Counted from the stretch's first letter, positions 11,830-24,215 are shown. The stretch is DNA of 64,000 bases from Thuidium tamariscinum (GCA_947034885.2 OX344754.2:1054001-1118000), one strand, 5' to 3'. The notes: generated from the sequence alone by a model not told the origin. Made by a program: numbers and translations.

Positions 11830-12347
11830 AAGTTCACATTTTTCCTAATACTATAATAGTCTTTTCTTTGATCTGCTTGAATTCTATTCAACACAAAATA
11901 GTTAAATTATATTGCTCCAAACTAATTTCTTGACATTTGACACTATATACTCTATATTTATTTCTAGTTATTGTACAAGAATGCACTACTTTTGAATTAG
12001 GTGTTGTTGCAATTAGAACTCATCGAACTCCATGTGTACAAATGGATATATTTTTAGAAACATTTGTTGACTTTGATGGCTTGTAAAGTAACAATCTTGA
12101 TGGAATGCAACCTAGCTTCACTTTTTTGTAAAGCTAAGTAAACCTATAAATGATGCCGTGGATATTTTTTGTTCAATGGATGACAAAAGTTTCCATTGTG
12201 TAGGACAAAATTACAACTATTCATTCTTCACAAAGAAGAAAAGGGAAATCTTGTATATTATTTTGACTTCCAATAAATTCTTTTGAAGTTTTTTATACCA
12301 ATGATTATTCCCATGGTACCAAAATGGATGATTACCAGTCCATCTAT
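11830..12347. other. AT-rich spacer
   Basis: No gene or bounded repeat recognised. Confidence 0.45.
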
Positions 12348-13190
12348 TAACCCCAAAAAGCCCAAGGGGTTAGGACAAAACACAAATGTGCTATAAAATA
12401 TAAGAATTACAACTTTTCTGAAGTTAGTATCAAAGAAGATAATGTAAAGTACAACAAGTAGAAAGTATCCATACAGTCAAAGTAAAAAAAATGTTTTTAG
12501 ATTATTTTTAAATGAATTTTGAAGATATAACTTCAAAAATTCACCAAAAATACAATTTCTATTTTTAGGATTTGAAATTTTTTTTGATTGGTCAGAATTG
12601 TGTTTTTTATTTATTTATAGAAAAATGCAAAATATTCAACCTCTAAAAGCCCAAGGGATTAAGACAAAATACAAATGTGTTATAAAATATAAGCTTTACA
12701 ACTTTTTTGAAGTTAGCATCAAAGAAGATAATGTAAAGCACAAAAAGTAGAAAGTATACATATAATCAAAATTTAAAAAATATTTATAGATTCTCTTCAA
12801 ATGAATTTTGAAGATATAACTTCAAAAATTCACCAAAAATACAATTTCTATTTTTATGATTTGAAATTTTTTTTGATTGGTCAAAATTATGGTTTCTATT
12901 GACTTGTAAGAAAATAAAAAGTATTTACTAATGGGAGCATCATTCAGTAATTCCCCCAAATAGTAAGTTTTTCAACACTAAGCAATTTTAGACACTTTGT
13001 ACTATTTCTCCTTTTTTTTGCTATAACTTTTGTTTGACCGTACTGATCTTAGTTTTGAATATCAATGTTGAAAGAAAACCCAATTTTTTCAAAACTAAAA
13101 AAAAAAAAAATTTGAAATTTTTTTTTTTTTTGCTCAAAAATTCTGCCCGAAGTCAGGCAGCGACCAGAAAATGGTCGCTTGAGCGCTTAG
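12348..13190. repeat. TTAACCCC-ended segment with a 289-bp tandem duplication
   Basis: Begins TTAACCCCAAAAAGCCCAAGG and ends CGCTTAGGGGTTAA, so it could be one TTAA-ended element of about 840 bp. Inside, two direct copies of a 289-bp unit follow each other (landmark CCCAAGG at 12361 and 12650, and the shared stretch ACAATTTCTATTTTTA). The remainder is low-complexity, with long A and T runs near 13100-13130. Confidence 0.55.
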
Positions 13191-13200
13191 GGGTTAAGGG

Positions 13201-13480
13201 TTTAAGGTGGGTACACCTAAAAGTGCCACTTTTTGGTACTGTGCCTAGTAACTATTATTGGTCTAATCAAATTTTCACATAGTCTTCTTGGCAAGTGAAA
13301 GCACGTTCCAATGCACCAAAAAACGCAGCATTTGGATATAGTATGCAAAAGCTATTAACATTCAAAGTCTGTTTCTAAAAGCGCTCCAGCCAAATAGGTA
13401 CATAATGGAATTCAGAAATGTACAGCAATTATAGATGGCACTTTTAGGTGAGGTGCAATTTTAGGTGTACCCACCTTAAA
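13201..13480. mobile_element. MITE-like element with GGTGGGTACACC inverted ends
   Basis: Left end TTTAAGGTGGGTACACCTAA with AAGTGCCACTTTT behind it. The right end reads as its reverse complement, with GGCACTTTTAGGTG, a small insertion, and TTAGGTGTACCCACCTTAAA. About 280 bp, no ORF of its own. A miniature inverted-repeat transposon is the simplest reading. Confidence 0.55.
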
Positions 13481-13689
13481 GAGACCCTTCCACAACTGTA
13501 CAAGCAAGTGTACAAGTCGATAATGTTACGTCACAAAACGAATAGCATCGTCGGTTTTCTATTTTACTGTTTCTCTTCTGGATTTTGGGACAATAGACAC
13601 GTGCACTTGACTGTGGAGTCAGTGCGAATGGGTCAAAATATCTCACTGATGAAATTTTATTCTTGTGGGAGGCAATGAACTCTATTAAA

Positions 13690-14035
13690 ACCAGGGTTTA
13701 TTTTTTAAAAATTTTCTTATGAAGTGACAAAGTGGCAATGTTGCAGTGGTGCTCCAAAGTTCACCATTCATCTTTGTATAGAGTCAAAAACATCTTATTT
13801 GCACAAATCTCAAACCCATAATTTTGCTTTCATCTATTATGTGGCAATTTCATCCGACTAATTTTTATGATATTAAGTTTTTTGGTGATATCATCCAATT
13901 TTTTCTTGTTACTTTGTGTTCTAAGGGCTTGGTGCAAGGTCCAGTACTTTGGTGCAATTTGATGACATTCAAATGGCTGGAAAAAAACCCGCTGACTAGG
14001 ACTAATAAATAATGTTAACGGACCATTAGTACCCT
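13690..14035 (+). repeat. Dispersed repeat D, copy 1
   Basis: Aligns along about 300 bp with 58180-58545, same orientation: GTGACAAAGTGGCAAT, GGCAATTTCATC, TTGGTGATATCATCC and TTGGTGCAATTT all recur in order. The copy here keeps more G and C. The short ORFs in this stretch are not preserved in the other copy. Confidence 0.55.
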
Positions 14036-14580
14036 ATCCTTTTTGAAAGATTTCCACGGAAAGTCTTTTCAATTCTGGAAATGCTGACTATGCAAACATT
14101 GCGCACAATGCAAACAGTTCTAACTTGCTCAATCTCCAGTTCAGCAGATGCTTGAAGAATACCACTAATCAAGAAAAATACCATGAATCAAGGCAATTTT
14201 CCACCTTGCACAAAGCCAGAAACAGACTGCGTGTTTGGGATTTGCCACAAACTGCTTTTGGAAGCACTGCAAATTCTAGAAGCAGGCTCACGATTACTCT
14301 AGAACTGCGCACAAGTTGAACAGTAGCTTAGAGCTACACGTCGAATCAAAACTCAACATTCTCTTGGTCATTCAACTTCACAGAATTTCCATGCACATGC
14401 TCAAGACTGAAGAAAATTTTGGTGTTAAATTTCAGTAACTTGCATATAATGCGGCTACAGACATCAAAATCTCAAAGCACTATTAAATTTAATAGGCATC
14501 TATGTACATCTCAAAGCATCTAATAGACATTTTCTGGATACTGTCCTCAAGATCGAATATTTTGGTGAAGAGTTGTTCAA

Positions 14581-15573
14581 TCATACAGCTTGCACTGGCG
14601 CTGTTTGGGCAGGCAACACGTTAGATCGACTCGGTGTCAAAGACCCGGCAGCTACACTGTTTTCAGCAACCAGTTTATTCGCTCCGTCTTCGAGAAACTT
14701 GAGATTATCTGAGTAGAATTTAATCATAAACTGGGTCAAATACTCCCGAGTAACTGAGATTACGGGATCCACTTCGTAAGTCCAGTTCACCCACGTCTGG
14801 CCTTCTCCTGCTTCTCCTAACTGCAACCCCCCCAAAACATGTAATAAACACAGATCATTAGTTCACATTGCACCCGCGATTAGCTGTACCCTTATCAGTG
14901 ACGAATTCATACAATCTCTAATCGCCATATTGGGTAAAATGACAAGATTGAACCTCGTATCTACACTACTCGTGTCGGTAGAACTCTATGAATTCCACAG
15001 TTTTGGCAATTTGAAACACGCCATTTCAACGAGTATGGCCATTTCAAGCTCCTAAATCGAGCATAACTGTAGATTTCTATTTCCGCCTATAATTGCCAAA
15101 GTAGTGGAATACGTCAAATTGATACGCTAATTATTTGTACATAAATCACTGAGACTATTTGAGGTGGTAAGGTTCGTGGGCTCACGTACTTGGACTCGGG
15201 CGACATAGCCTTGGAAGCCTTGAGGGAAGACGAAGTGATTCTCTTCCATTCTATACGACATGTAATGCTTGGCCTCGTCCATTTCCAGAAGTCGCTCGTG
15301 CACCCACGTGGTGCTGGCTCCTTTGCAGTAGCGCACACAGCCCACAGCATTCGCCTCCCCCTCCACAAGGCGGCTGACGCTGATGATGGGCACCCATTTG
15401 GGCAGCCCCATGAAGTCCGATTGCAGGCTCCAGGCGGCGTCAAGGTTGCAGTTAAGGATGTGGTGCACTCCGCCGGTCCACTTCTCCGCGCACGGCTTGT
15501 TCCAGGCCGTGGAAGCATTCGTACTGGTCGATTCAGGCGGGAGACCTGTCTCGGTTGCTGAAACGCCTGCCAT
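14581..15573 (-). CDS. START/Bet v1-like (SRPBCC) protein, lachrymatory-factor-synthase-like
   Basis: Two-exon gene on the minus strand. Exon 1 is 15190-15573 (ATG at 15573, 128 codons), and exon 2 is 14581-14820 (79 codons plus TGA). The 369-bp intron has GTACGTGAG at the donor and TTGCAG at the acceptor, both in phase 0, giving 207 residues. After a ~27-residue low-complexity N-terminus comes the fold core: EKWTGG, a helix ending in WSLQSDF, GLPKWVP, LVEG..NAVGCVRYC, WVHERLLEMD, YRM..N, then in exon 2 TWVNWTYEVDP and a long C-terminal helix. This order is that of plant polyketide-cyclase/dehydrase-type SRPBCC proteins such as lachrymatory-factor synthase-like and PYR/PYL relatives. These bind a small hydrophobic ligand in a cavity, usually in the cytosol. 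The ligand and any enzyme activity here are unknown. The gate and latch motifs of abscisic-acid receptors were not evident. A possible acceptor (CATTTCAG) 14 bp before the ATG suggests a 5' UTR intron. Confidence 0.85.
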
Positions 15574-17050
15574 TGTTGTAAGTTTGACTGAAATGGGTTA
15601 ATTTGTACTCACACCCGCTCGCCCCAAGGCCGAAGCTCAACGAAGAATGAGTCCCTTCAGAAATAGAGCTTGCTGGTCTCGTCAATTGGGTGCAATTAAT
15701 CTGAGCATCACGTAACACGAGTTTTGAGGTCAGAAATGAGGCGATGAATTGGACACAGCAGGTTCAAATGATCTCGCCCTATCGACCTGTTATCTGCAAC
15801 AGGACAAACCCAGTCGTCCCTTGCAACTCGGTACATTCTTAGAAATTAGTCCACTGAGTATGGGTTTGTATTCTCTCGCAAGCACGTTAATCCATTCTTA
15901 GCCTCTTCCAATTGAATGCACAAATGATTTGTATCTCAAACTCTCTTATGTCCGATTCTCTGGCTAACATGAACTTACCACAGACAACAGACACAGGAGC
16001 TAGTAAATCAAATAGGAAATTGAACAAATGTCCTACAGTAACTGTTCGGATTCCACTCCTAGTGTATCCTACTGCATCCTCTTTTATCATCACTGCACAT
16101 TGACTACGAAATTCTTCCAAAAATCCATCGATGGATGCATTGGATTTCTCCTGAGAGTGCACCTTACTTACAAAGCTAGGATGCTGGAACACGCACAGCT
16201 AGCGCTTGAACAACAGCCAGGGCTTGAATGTCGAACGTCAGTAACTGCGAAGGCTGGATCGAGATCAATGAAAGGAATGTCTGGTCTGAAATGCATAGAA
16301 CGCTTGAATGTGTATCCTTGTGTCTACCGTGATTACTTGTGGGAGCTCAAGAGAATGTGCCAGCAATATATAGCAAACTAAAGCGCGTCACATGCCTGCA
16401 CTCAGACAGTCGTAGTACGAGAATTGAATCATACTAGCCTACGATCGATATATTGTTTTTACGGTCAATACAATGATGACGGAACCACAATCGAGAGTAC
16501 GTAAACACTAGTCTTTCGATTCCCAGTCAATCTACCTTTCGGCGTGCTGGCGATTCGATTCATCTGAAAAGCTTGCCCTGAAGGCCTGGCCTGTTGGTGG
16601 CCAGTCACACTAATTCAAGCGTTACGGACCCCGGTTACGCTGTTGCCGCAATGAGCGGAGGTGGAGGACAAGTAATAGAGCACCGTGCCACTTTGCGTCC
16701 GTGCGTTACTGCGGATCTTCAAATGTTGGTTCCTGGGAAGGCTTCGGTGGCCCTATGCACGTGGTCGTTTGGCGGTTTGATATGACCGTGTGGGGTATGA
16801 CCGTGTGCACAGTACTGTAAAGTGGGTCGCATTCGGCAGCGCCCGGCACAGAGTGAGGGCACTGCAACAATTTGCACAGGTAGCGTAGGGTACGTCGACC
16901 CCGGCCCCAGTGCAGTCACTGCGCCGAGAATCTTCGCCGTGCGCTCCAGGCCTTCCGTATGCACCCCATAATCTGACGGTGTCGTGACGATGCAACTAAC
17001 TATCAAGTGACCGTGCATTGACGGCAACTGATTAGGTAGCCCGACTGCAA
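15574..17050. promoter_or_regulatory. GC-richer upstream region of the SRPBCC gene
   Basis: This ~1.5 kb lies directly upstream of the minus-strand SRPBCC gene. It keeps many CpG dinucleotides, unlike the AT-rich DNA on either side. It probably contains the promoter and 5' UTR. No TATA box or start site could be fixed. Several overlapping short ORFs on both strands (for example 15.9-16.4 and 16.6-17.0 kb) match nothing I recognise and overlap one another, so none is called a gene. Confidence 0.4.
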
Positions 17051-17665
17051 CCTACTGTCCATCCGATTGGTTCTTCACTCGTAGGCGGGGCCTTCCATGT
17101 ATCAGCGGGTGGACAAGGGGTGCTGCAGGTGCAAATAACTTATTAGCAATTGCAAGTTCGTGTGGTCTTGGTGCGTGGCAAGAGAGACAATAAGAAAAGC
17201 ACAGCTATAAGATTTTCTCAAACTTCACAAGTCTCCACCAATGAGATTGTGCATCGAAATTGGTGGAACTTATCCTCCTCCATTCTTGATTGCGTACGTT
17301 AGGAAGACGATTGGTAGAGCCTCTTTCGTCTTATTGCTTGAACAAACACTATGCTTGCCCATTGATTAGCATGTTAGCGGGGCCCTTAGGGCCTCCTTAC
17401 ACACATCAATGAGTGGGACAGCTTCAGAGGAGGTGCTACAAGTATAAATAGCAATTGCAAATTCATGTGGTCTCAATGGGTGGCAAGGATTATAGTAAGA
17501 ATTTCACATGTATTAAATTAGATTCCTTCAAGATTGCTTGATCTCCACCAATGGGGTTGTTCACCAATATTAGTGAAACATGAAGTCTTCTTTCTTCACT
17601 TGCCCACCTTCATAAGACAAATAGTCGAGCATATTTTGTCTTATTACTTGGATTAGACGTACAAC
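17051..17665 (+). repeat. Tandem duplication, two units of ~305 bp
   Basis: Unit 1 runs to about 17355 and unit 2 to about 17665. Shared landmarks in order are GCGGGGCC, GGTGCTGCAGGTGCAAATA / GGTGCTACAAGTATAAATA, CAATTGCAAGTTCGTGTGG / CAATTGCAAATTCATGTGG, TCTCCACCAATG and CGTCTTATTGCTTG / TGTCTTATTACTTG. The second unit has lost most of its CpGs to TpG or CpA. Confidence 0.65.
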
Positions 17666-19332
17666 TATCTACCAAGCTCACATATAAATTGACCTTTATT
17701 CTATAATGACAGTAGGACCTAAAAGGCTTGATGGATGACTTCATTATTAACTATAGAAACAAAGATTCATACATCTATTGGTTCAAAAATCAAAGTTAGT
17801 ATTTGATGATGATTGCCTTTGTCACGGAATTTGATCTACAACATTTGATCTACAACATCTTTAACATGCACACTACAAGATTGTACGGTTCAGATTTTCA
17901 TACGTTACTCACATTTAGACTTATAAAACTTGAAAAGTAGGTTTTTTTTCTGACATGGTTGGGGCTTGGGTGGTGAGGGGTTAAACCAAAGTAAAAGAAG
18001 TCTGCGGAGTCCCTGGAGGGTTATATACTCGCCCTCTTGAAGCATCTTATTTTTTCTAATGTGCCCACATCCGGCCATGCCCCTGAAAGAAATTTATTGG
18101 GACACTCGGTTAGACCAGTCCCCTGTAATAACACCAAATTTGTAACTAATAGGGTAAGTGGGAAGGTACCCTAATGAAGGTAAATAGCCCCATGTTAAAT
18201 ATTCTATTCACACACGTGTATACTTACAATTATAAGGAATGATCTTCCCAAGAAAAGAAGTTACATATCTTTATTTTATGCAAATTGCTTCTTCCTTAAG
18301 CATTTAAGACCTAGAGTTGTTTTGATTAGAACAAGAATGTAGACTAAACCTTTGGCAAATGTAGGATTATCTAAGATGAAAGAGCCGAAGTGAAAAAATA
18401 ACTACGATATCAAATTGAAGAATAAACAATAGGATATGGATGTCTAAAAAATATAATGATCCACCATTGGTGCTCTACAAATTTAGAATTTCTTGATATT
18501 GTATATAATGTTGTTGACATTAATATATGAAAAATACACCAAGTAACAACATGCAACATGGTGACTTCATAATAAATTCACTTCAAGGACCTTTGAATTC
18601 AATGAACATTGCTTTTATATTCATACAAAACAACCAACACACCTTCAATGTGTAAAAATACATGCTTATTATGATAAACAATTAACATAGGTACATACAA
18701 AATCTTTTACTAAAAATTGACCTAAGTTTAGTTTTGTATCTTTTGTGATTGATTGACACATACATAGGGATAGTTGAATGTGAGCATCTATAAAAGAAAA
18801 TTAAAAAAAGATTGAAAAAAGCACATTGTTGGCCATTGTGGCTGAAAATATTGAAGACAATACTATAATTACACAATATGATGTGTCATATTTTTTTAAT
18901 AGTCACCTCCTTTCTAAAAAGTGTCTATCAACTTTTGCCATCTTTGTATTTGTTGTCCTTCCAAAACACCACCAATGTTGTTTAAAATTCAAAAAGGACA
19001 CATGTTTTTTAATTCATTCTATGCATTTCAAAGTATTTCCATATATTATATGGACATTGGCAAACATACCCATGTATAAATGTGAATAACTATTGCATGC
19101 AATTGTATTTTCCAAACCAAATTGCTTCAATTCATTCTCTATCAAATAAATCATTGACCTCATTTTCTTAACTTACTTCTAGACAAGTCTTTTGAGATCA
19201 CAACTTATTTCTATTTTCTTCACTTGAAAAATCAATTTTGTGGTTCCTAGGGACTTCAAATGTGGAGTTAGGGGTGGTGAAACTTGCCTATCATGCATTG
19301 CACCATGGTGGCACCCCTTTGCCTCCAAGGGA
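17666..19332. other. AT-rich intergenic DNA
   Basis: No gene recognised. The short ORFs near 18.7-19.1 kb on opposite strands overlap and have no recognisable protein. A GTGAGGGGTTAAAC string at about 17970 resembles the TTAACCC-type ends seen elsewhere, but no partner end was found. Confidence 0.45.
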
Positions 19333-19645
19333 AGGGTCTTTAAAACCACTCAAGCTCTAAAACCACCACCTTGACAAATAAACACTCTTTGTACATGTTG
19401 CTTTTTCATCTTTTTTGGAATGTACAAAATGTGTACATTTGAGGGGTTGGACAGTTTTAGAGCCCATGCCATTTCCACTTCAAAAAAGCATAACTAACTC
19501 TACAGAGCTCCAAAAAATATGAAAGCATTTGGATTAGATGCCAATTCTACTCGTCTTTCAAGAGAAATTTACTGAAACATAATTCAAGAAGTTTCACCTC
19601 CCCCAAATTCAGTTTCAGCTTTGAAATGGGTGCTTTATGGACCTT
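19333..19645. mobile_element. Family C element (AAGGTAGGAG type), diverged
   Basis: Shares with the copies at 26.43, 31.27 and 33.54 kb the order TTTGTACATGTTGCTTTTTCAT, GTGTACATTT, AGTTTTAGAGCCC, TATGAAA and TTCTACTCGTCTTTCAAG. Its own ends (AAGGGTCTTTAAAA and TTTATGGACCTTA) are weakly inverted. About 310 bp, no ORF. Confidence 0.5.
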
Positions 19646-20598
19646 AGAGCATCCCCAACGCATAGCTCAAAATTTGACTCATAATTGGGTCCTTTGGAGG
19701 GCTCTCCAACTTTGGCCGGGCCGGGTGTTATTCATATGCCCCACTGTTGAACAATGCGAGCAACCCTCTAAAAGAGAATTTTCTTAAAAATCAAGTTTTC
19801 CAATTTTTTTTGCTTTCAATTTGAAGCCAAAGAACATTCAGTTTTTTTAAAATTCTTTGAGATCTCACTCTCCTTTCTTGAGGAGATCTCTAAGTAATTT
19901 GAAAATGAATTAGAATAAGGCTCCTTATATCCCCAGGGGGTGGAGGGAGGTGCTCCAACCCATGTAGGATATAAGGATTTGAACTAGTTTGATTACGAAT
20001 TTAAATTTTAAATTTTGAAAAATTTAAATTTAAATTTTGAAAATTAAAAATTTTAATTCTTAGTTCAAACTAGTTCAAATCCTTATATCCCACATGGATT
20101 GGAGCACCTCCCTCCACCCCATGGGGATATAAGGAGCCTTGTTCTATTGTAAACTCACTTCTTCTTACAACCACATGAAGTGGAAGTAGGAAGGCATGAG
20201 TTTCCATGGGAAGTGGAGCTCACTACATCCTTTTGAAGTGTAGGGAGGAGTTCCAATCCATGTGGGACAAAAGAGAGTTTCAAGTCTATTTTTTGTGAAA
20301 AGCTCAAGCCAAGATGGAAAATAAATTCCATGAAATTGCTTGTAAGCAGTTCATATTAAAAAAAATTGAAATTGGATGGTCAATTGGGGTTTGTACCTCG
20401 ACATCAGGGCCAAAAGTACAATCAAACTCCCTTCCGGGCCCTGCCTTGAACTCACAAATTTCCCGTCTGCTCAGTAAATTAGGCCGTGTTCAACCATATT
20501 TTGAGTTTTATTTTGCGTCCGGTGGGGTACAGACAGTTGGCTAACCCGGTGAAATGCCCAGTTTGAGTCATATTTTGAGTTGTGTTGGGGATGCTTTT
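19646..20598 (+). mobile_element. Foldback element family E, copy 1, with inner hairpin
   Basis: Outer inverted ends: AGAGCATCCCCAACGCATAG on the left and TTGTGTTGGGGATGCTTTT on the right, with the subterminal CTCAAAATTTGACTCA also inverted (AGTCATATTTTGAGTT). Inside, 19915-20140 is a second, strong palindrome: CTCCTTATATCCCC and CCTCCCTCCACCCC arms around an AT-rich centre. A second, inverted copy is at 36441-37443. No transposase. It resembles a foldback or MITE family with a palindrome embedded in it. Confidence 0.7.
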
Positions 20599-21056
20599 AG
20601 AGCATACCCAACACTTGGGGGACTCAGTATCAGCAATTCAACTCTGATCCAGAGAGGCTGGGTCGTGTTTCCACAAAAAGCCCCACGGGCAACACGGAAT
20701 GGGAAGACACGGCCCGGTCACTTTTCCTGATTTTATTGCAACACAAAGAATCTCCCCCCGAATTCAAGTATCCTCCATCAATGAAGTCCGGGCCCCATTC
20801 ACTTTTTGAATATAAAAGTGTATCTTTGGGGAGAATTGTGTTGAATTAATGGATTTGTAACTTGAGAATTGTGCCAAATCGCGTGGAGAGCCACGGCCAG
20901 TGTTCACCATTTGGCCGTTTCTTCTTCAATTTTGGCCGGGCTCAGGCAAATTTTGAGCCCCTTCTTGCGTGCCGTGGGGAAGTTTCTTGGACTCTCACAT
21001 GGCCAAATGCCGAGTTTGAGGCTCTGGCCGTGTCCCCGTGGGAATGCTCTTATAAC
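20599..21056. mobile_element. Shorter element with family-E-like ends
   Basis: Starts AGAGCATACCCAACACTTGG directly after the previous element and ends CGTGGGAATGCTCTTA, so the AGAGCAT-C-CC ends are again inverted. The 455-bp body has higher GC and holds CGGCCGTTTCTTCTTCAATT and TTGGCCGGGCTCAGG. The overlapping ORFs in it are open by chance as far as I can judge. Confidence 0.45.
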
Positions 21057-23267
21057 TTGGGTTTGGCCACTCAGGTCAGCCGTACTCCAAGAGAAAAGTT
21101 CATCGGAGTGCTGTATTGTAACTTCGATGGCTCCCAAAGTCATCAAAATGTCAAAACCATCAATTGAAAACATGGTAACTTATGGTCACTTTCCTTTTCA
21201 GAGTTACCTTTCCCTGAGTGAAGAAAACACACATTTGCACAAGCTGACTACAGTAGTAGTAAATGAAACTAATACCGTACACTGATTGGTGGAGGAGTAC
21301 CGTGAAATATGGCAAAACTCTACTCAGTAGTTTGATTTGGCAATGAAGTATTTTGATTTTGTCAATACCTGGGCAACCTGGGTGCCAGAATCAAGTTGTG
21401 CCATGTGTCATTGTCACTGTTACAATTATGAGCAAATTTTCCTGAAAAAAAAGTCACACTTGTATGTGCTTAGTAATAAAAAATAAACAAGGTTCCATGT
21501 GTTTCAAAAAAAAATCCAGGGCAAATAAGTTACACTGAATTTGGACACTACTAACATCATGGCATCTAAATTTGGGTCTAAAATAAAATGGGGGACATCC
21601 AGAGGACAAGAATTTAGGGTCAATTTTGGATTCACGTATAATCATATAATCATATAATCATATAGTAAAAATGAAATTATAGTTTATTCATAAGGTGAAT
21701 ACAAGATGAAAAAAAAGAAAATGTGAAATGCTTTTTTCATTGCGAATATTATGTAACAAAATTTATTTTACTTAACTCTTATAGGATTGGGGCATACTTC
21801 AACTAGTAATTATTAGAAATTGCTATTTCAGAGGCAACAATTTTTTTTTTAAATTTTCACTTTAAAAAAATTCACTACTATATCAATTTGCACAATTCTA
21901 CTATATTTATAGAAGAATGTGCGAGAGAATGTGTAGGAAACTAATTCGTAAACTTGAACCTTGCTAAATTGAAAGATTGTATATATGCAAGCATTTGAGA
22001 GTTTGAAGAATTATTTGGTTCCAATCCTAGCTAACAAGATCTAAAGTTGATTCTACACGTGGTCTTTTAGGGTAGTTGTATTTGATATTATATTTGTTAC
22101 ATATCTATTGAATATCACATTAAAATATAAGGCAAGTTGTGTATTTGGTGCCTAAAACTTTTGGACAATCCTAATAAACATCAAGCATCATAGCTCTTGA
22201 ATGGCCAGCTATGAGAGAATATCATATGACTACCAATGTGGTATAAGTCTATATCTAATGTCAAAATTTCAAAAAGATTCATTCAAAAGCAACTTCCAAG
22301 GAACCTTCCAAGAATTTCCAATTGGTTGATCAATGATTACTTGGCCTATTTGGAGTTAGTTGTTTTGTTGTCAAAATATTCATAACTGTGTCTCATGGTT
22401 TGATTGGCTAGACTAAATTGTAGTATTAGTGTGCATAACTCCATATTAGTATAATAAAATTATATTATTTGAATAATAATTAAATTAATTTTGGTTAAAA
22501 TTAATACTATTTTTTTCCACAATTCTTTTTGTGGTGTCAGTAATTTTCTAGGCCACTATTATTACTTGAGTAATACATACAAATATGGTCATAAACAAGG
22601 TCATAAATCAATTTAGGGAATAGATTCATGAATACTCTAATTTTGCATTGTTAGAGTTTATTTTTTGGTTTCTAAAAAAATTTTGACCTTAAATTTATAG
22701 ATTTTGAATTAAGGAAAATGTAGAATTATATTAACAAGATCATTTTTCTCTATTTTTAAAAACACAATAATCCCCTAAGTGATTGTCAAGTTAAAACCTT
22801 GAAAGGTCCTTGGAATTTCTCTATATGACCTATATTTTAGCTTTTTAATTCTTTATTTATGACTTAATACATGAATTGTGATACATTGTTATTTATGTAC
22901 TATCACGATCATTTATTTACTTTATATTGAAAATTGCTTACTAATACAATATTTTTCTAATCAAATACTATTGTATTCATAATATACTATATGGCCTCAA
23001 AAGACTTTCAGACTCTTATAAGGTTAAGACAATACTTGGATTTGATATAGAATAAAGCTTTGACAATTTTTGAATTTTGCATCAAAAGAGAGGTTGTTAG
23101 GATCTATTGAATTTTGCTTTATATAGAAAATTTAAAATTCCAAGATGCTTAAAAATTTTCTCTACAAGCAAACTTCAATAGATTTTTTTATGGACATTTT
23201 CCAAATCAATTCAAAAGCATTTAGCTTTGGAAATTCACCCAAAATATTATATTATTAGAATTTGTCT
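21057..23267. other. AT-rich intergenic DNA
   Basis: About 2.2 kb with no gene recognised. A short ATCATATAATC tandem lies at 21640-21663. Confidence 0.5.
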
Positions 23268-24215
23268 TTAACCCCTAAAGGTTTTTGACTATCTTTTTAC
23301 CAAAAATGCTCCAAAACTGCCATTTCTAATATAAGTGCAATTTTTTTTTAAGACAAATTTTTGACTCATGTAACTAGAGGATCTTGTAGTAAGGTGGTTT
23401 GTAAACATGTGGAAAAATTTTCAAAAATTTCCACCGTGTAGATTGCAAGATATAAGCATTTGAATTGACAAAAATTGTTTTTTTATCCCTGCAAAAATCC
23501 GGGCAGCTGCACTTCACAAGGTCACATTTGTGTGAAAAAAAATTCAAAATGGTGGTTACTCTTTGAATTCATACTTCAATGCAAGTTGGATACATTCTCA
23601 AAAAATTTAAAACCATTTGGAATTGTACAACATATAGGAAAAAATAAGTAAGTAGAAAGAAGTAAAAAATGAGCCAAAATACTAAATTGTGAACATTTTA
23701 TTTATGGAATTGAAAATTTTCAGTTCCAATGGTTAAAATGTTGTAATAAACGATCTACACCTTCTATTTTTATTTTTTTTCAAAAATATGAAAAATTGAA
23801 TTAAATGAAGAATTTCAAACTTTTTTTGTACTGTAGAGATTCTGTAACTAGCCGCAAACTACCCCAAATTCAAAATCTTCATAACTTTTCACTCATTGAT
23901 CGGAATGGATTGGTTCAAATCTTCCCATCTCTATTTTAGCCTAAAGAACCAATTTGAAATTTCACTTTTAAAAAAAATAAAATTTTGAAGAAGTTTTTTC
24001 AGCTGCCCGGGCTGCCCGCCGAGTAAAGAAAACAACATATCCTGCCATAACTTTTTAACTGTGAAGTCAAAAGTTATGAAAATTGTCGGGCCTTAAAGCT
24101 ACTCCTCAGGCACACATTTTACTAAAATTTCAAAGAAAAAAAAAACTCCATCCATAGTAAGTTGCCCAAAAAATTTATAATCTCAAAAAATGTTGTTCAG
24201 GGCTTTAGGGGTTAA
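23268..24215 (-). mobile_element. Full-length family A element, inverted copy
   Basis: Starts TTAACCCCTAAAGGTTTTTG and ends GGCTTTAGGGGTTAA, 948 bp including both TTAA. In reverse complement it follows 993-1926 throughout: GGGCAACTTACTATGG, ACAATTTTCATAACTTTTGAC, CTATATGTTGTACAATTCC and CTTGTGAAGTGCA occur in the same order. It keeps G/C-rich patches (GCTGCCCGGGCTGCCCGCCG) lost in the other copies. No ORF. Confidence 0.7.

Noticed and set aside
15114-15518. 134-codon minus-strand ORF overlapping SRPBCC exon 1 in another frame
   Set aside because: The other frame carries the family motifs and joins exon 2 in phase.
15190-15561. 123-codon plus-strand ORF opposite the SRPBCC exon
   Set aside because: Antisense shadow of a clearly coding exon; composition explains the open frame.
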